A program made the translations under genes and the position numbers. Positions 21,641 through 32,057 of a stretch of 64,000 nucleotides of DNA are shown in pieces. The notes under the pieces are model-generated. The model ran no database searches. It worked only from the letters and a program-made list of their open reading frames with translations, and had not been told where the DNA came from. How positions within the stretch are numbered: the first letter of the stretch is position 1; each line of letters opens with the position of its first letter. Source of the stretch: Meandrina meandrites (lineage: Eukaryota > Cnidaria > Anthozoa > Scleractinia > Meandrinidae); contig OY855907.1 of NCBI GenBank assembly GCA_963693305.1, positions 34,887,801 to 34,951,800 on the forward strand, in the 5' to 3' direction.

Positions 21641-24600
21641 ATGTCCACCGATAAAAATGGGAACGCTGAAAGTGGGAAGCAGTTAATCGAAGAAGTTAAA
21701 GCAGAGTCCGTGCCTGTCGAAGAGCGTGAAAAATGGGGTCGCAAAGCAGATTTCATTCTCTCGTCACTCGGCTACTGCGTTGGGTTTGGAAACATCTGGA
21801 GGTTCCCTTACCTGGCTTACAAAAATGGCGGAGGTAAGAAATGAGTAAAAGCAGGGGCGTTTAATAGTGATGCATTTCATCGAGGCTCGAGCTAATCCCA
21901 TAATATCATGCTAAATCATGATTATTAGCGGGTCGATAGAAGAAATCTATCCCGCTGGACGGGCACATGGTTTCAATCTAATGAATGTTTTGGTTTGGAT
22001 TTGAAGGTAAACAGCTAATAAGCGATGGTTTGACCGCATTAATAACTAATAAAGATAAGAAGAAAATTATTGTATGTCTAAAATGAGATAGTTGGTAACA
22101 CCTGGCGTATTTAAAACAACATATAAATGAGGCTAGTGCTGTTCAATTGTCGGCAACATTGCCTTTTGACATATTTCATTGTTCCCTGGAATACCAGAAA
22201 TGGAGGGTCGCACAGGAGGGGGGAGGGGGGAGGGGGGTGGTTGGTGACCTCTGGCACTGTTCACGGGCGGAAAAAAAAATTATAGAATTACGGATCACGG
22301 ATATCAAACTTTCATTTTCCCGAATGACGAAAATGGGCACGTAGCGTATTTTTTTTTTCTATCCAAAAAGAAAAGTGGCAAAGAAGGAGAGTTTGAAGAA
22401 AGCGAAATCGAATAAAGGCAGATCTTCTGGAGGTCTCTCGAGTCAAACTCACTTGATAAGGTTGGGAAATCATGAATATCGCTCAAAACGTTTTGGTCAC
22501 ATATTACGAAGAATCATTTGTAAAAGCTAATCACGAATCCCGAGAATACCGCTGTGCGACCATCGAAATAGAAGAACAATGGTCCAGATTTGTTCGTTAA
22601 TTTGTTCGCTCGATCGATGTTCATTAACTCAGTTCAAACGTCATTAGTATATACCACACAAGGGCATAGTGCCTATTACGCGTTCTGATCGATTGGTTAC
22701 CTCGGAGGTAAATTACTATTTACCTCGAGCAGCTGAAGAGAAACAAAATGGCTTCCCGCTAAGTAATGTTTTGGTCCGCTATTTATTCAGCTTGTGTGGT
22801 GTATATTAAAACAATTATTCGCTACGCAGTATAGATGAAAGTGGTGGATATTTACGATATCCACCACTATTCACCTCCACTTCGGAGAATAATTGTTAAA
22901 TGTTATTTACAATAATTTAAAATTGGTTTAAAGACGCGTGTACGTTATATTTAGGAAAAACACGGCACACGTTCTTTCAACCACGTTCCCAGGGTCTCTC
23001 TCTCCTCGCCTGGGAACGAGGCTGACGTTCTTTTGGCTCGAGTACTGCTCGTTGAGGGGAGGGGAGAGTAAGAACTGAAAGGTGCATAAACACCCCCGAA
23101 GGAATATCAGATAAACATTCATTCCCTTCCCTAGCCTACCAGGGTCTCTCTAGGGACTCTGGGAACGGGGTTGCGTGTAAATAATTTTGTTGGCAAGCTG
23201 TGACCTCGACAGAGGATGGTAAGCTTGCGGTTTGATCAAAATACTAATTATAAAAATTTTTCCAGCAAAAATGTTATTACAATGTTTTATGGTATTTTTT
23301 TATTATTTTTTTTCTCGACAGCGTCGTTTCTTATCCCATATTTCCTGATGCTGTTCCTAAATGGCGTGCCGTTATTTTTCCTTGAACTAGCGATCGGCCA
23401 GTGGTTTAGTTCTGGCGTGATTGGAGTGTGGAAATCAATCTGCCCCCTTATGAAAGGTAACTGTGCTCCAATATGTTTCAAACGTTAGGGTGCAGATTCC
23501 TAGTGTATTCGCAGAACTTCTTCAAGAGCTTTTAGAGCCAAGCAAAATGGGCCGAATTCAACGCATCCTCGGAAACCCAGGGCTTCAACGGGGACGGGAC
23601 GGGAAGGGAGAGACTGAGAGCGGGAAAAAGGTGGGGGGAGGGGAGGGGAAGGGAAAGAGGAAAGGGGAAGCCCTGGGAAGTTTCTCTATACAGATCATTT
23701 CTCGATCAATTACTTTTCTGAGCCGTTATTGGCCTCATTTTTAATTAAATTTAAAATGAGGCCAATGAAAAGCGATCACATGCTGATTTGGAAGTCGTTA
23801 CGAACTCTCGAATTACGGCCGAATTAGCATTGTAAACATTAGCGGATGACATGGCCCACGCGTTGCAACACCTTCGAAACAAAAGAATTTGACATCACGC
23901 GGACACTATATTTATTTCTTCACTTTTCGATGTTCGCATTTTCGCTACACGGAGTTCTTCGAGCAAGGAGTTTGCACTTCATTGGAACCGTTTCCAAGCG
24001 TTAGACAAATGAAAGAGGAACAAAGCATGATCGTCCGGAAAATTGTAGAGGGAAGTGATGTGTGTGCAGAATTGCCAACAGGATTGGGACCAAATTTCGC
24101 CTGGCGTTTGTAAAGCTATTAGAGAGGCAAAGATTCGTTCCCAAAATTTCCTTTGGTGTTTGCCATATGTCCGTTAAAGTCCATTATGATGGAACAAGTC
24201 CAGTCTTTGAGAAATAACATCACGGCAGCGTGTATAGGCGAAAGCACCGACATCGACAGAAAGCTTGCAACAGGAACAACAGAATTTATATTTGGCAAAG
24301 ATCTTGCGCCGATTTCTTCGGCGTAGTACGTCCTTCCGTCATTACTCGAATATTTCAGTCCTACCAATCCAAACTGTATTAAACAAAAAACTTAAACAAA
24401 GAAAAGCAGACTGAAAATTTCTAAATGGTCGGAACGCAAGCAAGAAATCGAAGAGCGGCGACAATTTGATCTGTTATGCTTGCGGACAAAAGCCACCGAA
24501 AACGATTTACCGGATATCATCTGGTCAGTAGACATATCTTGCTGTGCAGTTTTGAAGGTGCTAATTGAACCTCGCCGGTCTCTTTTGTCATACGAGCGCT

Positions 24601-27600
24601 TCTGTTTCACACCTCGCTAATGGTGTTTGCTCTTCGATCGAGAAATGATCTGTATAGAGAAGCTTCCCAGGGCTTCCCCTTTCCTCTTTCCCTTCCCCTC
24701 CCCTCCCCGCTCCTTTTTTCCCGCTCCCAGTTTCTCCCTTCCCTTCCCATCCCCTTTGAAGCCCTGGGTTTCCGAGGATGAATTCAACGAACTCAAAGGA
24801 GTGGGGTGGGTAAAGTGAAACTATATAAATGTATATTTTTTTTCTGTTAAGGCCACACATTGGCCATAGATCAGAGGACTTCTATTTAAAGTACCGGGGG
24901 TGATGGGAATTATAGACTCTTCAGTGTCTCTATATATATTCTCGTATTTTTCTTTGACCATTGAACGCGGGAAAAGAATCGCGAGAGAATTGGACGCTAG
25001 CGCAAAACGGGAGGCGCGAGGGGTGCTTCGCCCCTCCCCCAACGCTCCCCAATTGCGGTCGTTTCGCTTTCAGTTTCTCAGATGTTCTGTCTTTGCGTTT
25101 CAAAAAAAAAAAAAAAAAATAAGCGGAGTCACTACCACACCGTATTAATATGTCACTTGGTGGGCGTCTTGAATTATTGTTACTTTTTTTTCCCGGGGTT
25201 TTTGAGGAACTTACCTCTCCAGAATAAAATAATATCTGCAAGAAAATAGTAACTACTTTTTTCAAGTTATAATTCGTGGAAAAACGCATTTTTAACCAAC
25301 GTGACTTTTTTTAAATTTGTCAGGTGTTGGGTATGCCATATGCGTCATGTCCTATCTCTGCTGTATCTACTACATTATTATCTTGTCTTGGACAATTTAC
25401 TACTTGTTTTCATCATTTCGATCTGAAGTGCCTTGGAAAACCTGCGATCATTCATGGAACACGGAGTTTTGTCTGTAAGTTTCAGCTTGCTATTCTTCAG
25501 ATGTGATCATTTATTTGGCCTAGCGGGTGGAGGAGGTGCTGTAGCTAGACAGTAAATTAACAGCCAACAAATGAAGGTACCGAGGTCAAGTTATAAAATT
25601 AATAGAACAGGGGTATCTATGGTTGAAACTGCTTAAAATTGATAAACTTCAACCTTTAACAGTTTAAATTTCCCGTGACATAAGTATCAGCTTGTTATGC
25701 TGACGTATTCCTCTCTCGTGGGAGGAATGCGTGACCACCATGTGCACAAAGATGCTAAACTATTCTGGTAACTAGAAGATTCTTAACGTATTGTTATACT
25801 TGTATTTTCAGGGCAGAGAGAAAAGGGGACAATGTTTTTAACTGCACTTCTTTCGATTTGCCCGAAAACTGCACAGCCAAGTACATCTCACCTAGCGCCG
25901 AGTTTTGGACGTGAGTTGAAATGGTCTAAGCACAAAAATACACTTTTGATTTCCTATTATTAGAAATTATTGTAAAGCACTTGACCACCTGGGGAGTCAC
26001 GCTGGACTCCGGATCAAACGGTCCGGATTCGAGCCCTGTTCGGGGCGCTGCGTCGTGTTCTTGGGCAAGACACTTAACTCTCATAGTGTCTCTCTCCAGG
26101 GGCTAGCATCCCACCCAGGGGAGTAGATATACTCCTAGTCGCTTCATGTTACAAAAGCCGGGATAAGCTGTCCGGTCCTGATGTACCACTAGGCTGGTAT
26201 GCAGACTTACCCTATTTTTACTTGACCACCTGTAGCACACAGGGCAGTCTTTAATTTGCTTTACGACCGTACATATTAGAACGCGAATTAAAATAAGACA
26301 ATCGAACAACAATCGTGAAAGGGCACTTTGCTTATTATCTTAGCCTTTTATTACAATGTGCATATTGAAAATAACTAATAATTGCCTGCCATTGCGAGAA
26401 ATTTCCCCCATTCCCTCAGACAATGTTGAACCCTGTGAACTGTACTTGGCCGTGACTGTGCGCTTTGTACTAAAAACTAGCCATGGTATATTGCAATTCC
26501 TGAGTTTTGATTGGTTAACAGGCCATGGTACAGGAGCTCATATACCATGGACCACAAATATAATGGATGTTCGCGTCAGCAAAAACAGCCCGGGAGCTCA
26601 AAGCCAAGTCATATCCAACGCGCGCTCATGGATGGAATAATTGTTAAATATATCCAGCCTGAAAAAGGTACCCCCTTAGGGTGGAACCTCCTCATGTAGC
26701 CAGCCTTAACATAGGGAGTACAAGGGGGAGGGGGCAGAGGAAATCGTACACGTGTACTAAACATTGTTACGTAACTAACTTTTGTTCTAGGCATAACTTA
26801 TTGGAGATAACAGGAGGTATTGGAGACTTTGGAGATATGAGATGGGAGCTGGTTGGAACAACGATTTTATCCTGGGTTGTTGTGTTTTTCTGCTTGTTCA
26901 AAGGAATCAAGTCATCTGGAAAGGTTAAGTATTTTTTTAATAACGATAACTCAACTGTAAGTAGGACGCGTGGTGGCCCTAATCGTTAGCGCGCTGGAGT
27001 CCGGATCTAAAGGTCAGGGTTCGAGCCTTGGCCGGGGTCATTGTGTTGTGTTCTTGGGCAAGATACTTTACTCTCATAGTGCCTCTCTCCACCCAGGTGT
27101 GTACCGGCGGTGTACTGGCGGTGTGTACCGACGAAATAATGCTAGGGGTACGGGGATAATCCTGCGATGAACTAGCATCCCGTCCAGGAGGGAGTAGAAA
27201 TGTTCCTAGTCGCTTCATCCTACAGAAACCGGAATAAGCTCTGGCGGTATGGGCCACTAGGCTTGACGCAGACAAAGTGCAGGCAAAGTGCAAAATGAAG
27301 TAGACTTGATCTTTGAAGGCTGCGCACCCAATTGTGAACACATTTCGGCGAAGAACTATGTGAAGAAACATTTCTCGATTCATTTTGACTGGAACAAGTT
27401 TTAATAACATGTAGATGTAACGTATATAGTCTTTACATAGACTATTAGCGAAGGTCAGTATACGTGAGCTAAATGGTATTCGGTATCTCAGCTATTTTTG
27501 TGAAGAAGAAAAAACACTCGCTTCGCAATGTTGTCCCGGTTCGAATCCCGGACCCGGATTCATAGTGAGTTGAGTTTGTTGTCGGTTCTCGTCCTTACTC

Positions 27601-30600
27601 TGAGGATTTTTCTCAAGTTCCGGGTTCTCAGGCTTTCCTGTCTCCACAAAAAAGCAAGACTTCTTCATTCAAATTCTATCAGCCGCAAGGTGCCAGAAGT
27701 TTTTAACTTTAGCACAGCCAAGTCTTCAAAGAGCAGACTATCAACTAAATTTTGTTAGAATTCTAAAAAGCTATTCCTTTGTTTATCGAAGTATTTAGAC
27801 TCGATACAATTAATTCCGAAACGCAGGACCCTCGTGCCTAGCAAGTTAATTTTGGCGCCTTTTTTGTTTCAGGTTGTGTACTTTACTGCCACTTTTCCAT
27901 TCATCGTTCTCTTCATACTTCTCATCCGGGGACTTACCTTGACAGGCGCAGGAGATGGAATTCTGTTTTATCTGAAGCCGGATTTCTCAAGACTCGCTGA
28001 CCCACAGGTATGTTAAACTAGACAGACAAATAAACAACAAAAATAGAAAAGGTAAAAAGCTCTGTTTTTACCATTCGAGATTTTTTACTGCCGGTCTAAT
28101 TCCCTGTCTTTCTTCCATCGATACGTTTTCTTCTTTATGCCTCACAGTAGACTGGACGATACCAGAACATTTTTCTTCGGCGGGATTATTGAGCAGTTCT
28201 TTGGAGGGGGAGGGTGGGTCAGCATTTTTTTCTGCATAATTGTGAGCATAATTGCTAATGTGGAACATATTAATTAGTAGCATGCAATGGTTCGTTTTAA
28301 GGGGGGACGCCAAGAAACATAATATTTAGGTTTTTTTTTCTCATTTCGTGTTGCAGGTGTGGATTTATGCGGCTACTCAAATCTACTGGTCGCTGGGTGT
28401 GGGTTTTGGAACTCTCGTCACATTTGGAAGCTACAACAAATTTGACAATAACTGTCACAGGTACCACAGCCAGATTGACTAAGCATGCCATTCCAGTCCC
28501 AATACATGTGCTTTGTTGCAAAACAGCCAGCGGCTTTAAGGGGAACGAAAAACGAGCGCGAGGCGGGAACGACGAAAAAAATCCACTTTATTAATTTGGC
28601 TGCGGTTCTCCACGCAAGTCTGTTCTTGTGTCTTCAGTGTATTCCCAGTCACAGCGGTACGCATAAGACTACAAGCCAAATTATTTACAAAAGAAACAGC
28701 GACTCCGATCTGGGTTATCTTCTTAGCGTTTCCCGGCTTGGCAGAGATTCAAAGTTAGAAACCTACCCACATGCTACTATAACTATTTCTTTCACTTACG
28801 TGTGTCATGTTTGCTTTGTATTTTTTTTCTTCGCAGGGACGCTCTCATAATCTCCTTTGCAAACTGTGGAAGCAGCTTCTTCGCTGGCTTTGTAATTTTC
28901 AGTGTTCTCGGTTTCATGGCATACGTACTTCAAACCACTGTGGCCGAGGTCGCAACATCAGGTGAAAAGAAAAATGACTTAAAAAGTTTCAAACTTTTCC
29001 TCCAATGTTACTTTCCTTAATTTGTTGTCGTACCTTTATCGCTAATGCAAAAAGAAGGGTTACAGAAAATTTCAAAGACCGGGGTTTTCAAAAACAAGGG
29101 GCAGGGGGTTGGGCTCAGCTTAGCAGTGTTAGCTGCTAACACACAGTAGTTAAATAAAGAGGCTGTTTCGCAGATTTTTGGACATAAATATATTTGTGTC
29201 GTAGGAAACCAAAAAAATAAAGGTACATTTTTGCTGACAATTCCTATATTAGAGCACTGAAACTGCTAACAAGCGTCTTTGACTACGGATGGCTTGGATG
29301 GAAATTGATTCCAACTTGACAAATTTAGGCTAAACTTTTCAAGTTGATCTATTAATAGCTGTGGTTTGATTTTTTTACATAAATTAAGAATTGATGCAAA
29401 CATTAATACTCCAGAAGTCTTTGAAATGTGTTTTAACAAATGGTGAGCAACAGACTGCAATTTTTCGTAATGATGTTATATAAGAAGTTCATGGTGTCCG
29501 CTTTATCGAGAGTGAGAACAGTAAAATTGTTCTTTTGGTACGTATACCACGAATTAATGTCCGTAATTTCGTAATAGCGAGAGTCCGTAGTAGCGGGAGT
29601 CATATGCATTTCCAGTCAAACCTCTGTAGCTTTCGCCGGGGATCAGGATTTTGCCCGCAATACCGAGTGCTCGCAAGGCGAGAGTTGACTGTAAATCGTA
29701 ATTTCTTTATTCTTGTTTTGCTCTTTTGACTATTAATACAGTCCGTTGTACGAAAATGTTACGTTTCAATTTTGTTTGTTTGTTTAACTTATTCGTAGGT
29801 CCCGGACTGGCTTTTGTCGTCTATCCTGAAGCAATATCCCAGATGCCTTTGTCCGTCTTGTGGGCCATACTGTTTTTCTTCATGTTAGTTACTCTGGGAC
29901 TTGATAGTCAGGTATTTTCGCATTGATATTCCGTAACATATAATCATCTTCGAATCCCGGACCCGGCGTCATAATTAAGTGGGTAGAGTTTGTTGTTGGT
30001 TCCTGGCGTTATTCCGAAAGGTTTTCCTCATCTCCTATAAGAACCAACACTTCTAAACTTCTAGATTCCAATTCGATCGGGAATCCCAGGGCCACAGGTC
30101 TTTCAGTGGCACGGCTGTTATGTGCAGCCCTAGTCAAAAATAACATACAGATCGACAGCGCCTCGTTGACTGTCTAACAATTAACCAATCAGATGGCAAG
30201 TTTGATCGGGTTGATTGTAAGCACCGAGTTATGCTCAAGCTGGGTACGAATCTAATTCTTTTAGAAAAAACCATGCGCTGGCTGACAGCATTTAGATATT
30301 TTTTTTGCTTTAATAGTTTGATGTTCCATTGTTGCATTTCAGTTTGCCACTATTGAGGCAGTTACCACTGCCATTGTTGATGAATATCCATGGCTGAAGA
30401 AAGGTTACCGCAAGCCCATCTTAGTCTTATTGCTGTGTGTCAGCATGTTTATTCTTGGACTGCCGTGTATTACGCAAGTAAGAATTAATTCCTATGTTAA
30501 TTTGTTGAATAATTCAATTCCGGACCGCCGTGAAATCCCGAGATAGTGGTGTGTCCAAATGTGAGATAAATTTATACCCAAGCTGCTTCTCTAGTTCCAC

Positions 30601-32016
30601 CCATTGGTATATTATACCAATGGGTGGAAGTAGAGAAGACGCTTGGCTATAAACGGTAATGTAAAATGGTTATCGTCGGTAAATTGCAGTGGAATACTGA
30701 GAAATATGCAGTGGCATTACCCGTGATGGACTGTCATTCAATTTGCGGGGCGGGGGCGGGGAGGGGGAGTCAAACGCGACCAATTTAAATCAGAAATGCG
30801 TTAATAAATAAGGTATGTAAAGCAAGTATATTGAATTCGATTTCACAACTAAAGGACGTAATGGTGTTACGTTACAATTAATACAATTTATTAACCCTTT
30901 AAGGGCAGCTGTGTTAATAGAAGGATGGTTTTTATTTTTGTGTCAGGGAGGAATGTATATCTTCAACTTGATGGATTATCAGACTGCAGGATTATCATTG
31001 CTGTTTATATCCCTGATGGAAATCATTATTATTAGTTGGATTTATGGTAAGCTACTGATGCAATCATGAAAAGAAATGCGACATAGTTGATCGTTGTTAT
31101 GGTAAATAAATGTGAAGCAGAGTAATTTATGGGGGTGAGAGTGTCGGGCGTGGTCATCTTACAGAAGAATATGTCCGCATTAACATGTGTGCTTAAGAGT
31201 ATATTAACGAATAGCTTTTGTAGTCAGGTTTAACAGCGGGTATGGATTTCATTACAATGTGAGCAGTCCCTTTCTTTCCTAACGTGCGACGTAAAGACGG
31301 GAATGTGAACCAATCAAAATCGAGCATAGAGAAGCCAGGGCATGGGAGGAAAATGAATGAGTTGTTATTTTTGTTGCCTCACACTCGCATAATCCAGAAT
31401 TAAGCTCGTTACCAGCATAATTTTAAATTTTCCAGTCGTGCATAGGATCCTAGGAACCTAGACTGCTTGCAGTATAGGATTTTTTTTACTCTTAAACAAG
31501 GGTTTTAGGACATCTACAATTTTAATTAGTACGGAATGACATAATACATCAAACATAAAAGGCAGTAAGGCATGCCTTTCCAAGCAGGGAGAAGCGAGCT
31601 GAAATACGACCGCAATCGAGTATTTTTGACAAAATTCGAGGCTCTGAGGTGATGAAACACGTGTACCGTCTCGAGTGTTTGATATATATCTCCTCGAACT
31701 TACTTAACTAAAGGTGAACGAAGAAACAAAATCTAGACTAAATAAATATCACGTTTATAATTCCTTAACTCTTTATATATTTTAAATTGACGAGTTTGAG
31801 AAAAAATAATAATATAACAGTAACTGTAATTTCCATAAAGGTGTTGACAGGTTTAGTGATGACGTGGAAGCCATGACTGGACGAAAGCCGTTCCTGTGGT
31901 TCAGGATTTGCTGGAAATATGTTACACCTGTCTTGACAATTGTAAGTCCTGCCAACACGTGATATCGTAATCAACGGACAATTTATGTAAAGGAAAGTTT
32001 CAAGATGTAAAATGTT

Positions 32017-32057
<41 letters not shown>

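Noticed and set aside
25992..27040. Functional tRNA genes at the A/B-box-like sequences of the SINEs
   Set aside because: The tRNA-like heads cannot be folded into a complete cloverleaf with an acceptor stem by eye, and they continue into the SINE body.
26979..27410. 143-codon minus-strand frame
   Set aside because: It runs antisense through SINE copy 2; the similar minus-strand frame at 32571-32801 lies in SINE copy 3 and confirms the repeat origin.
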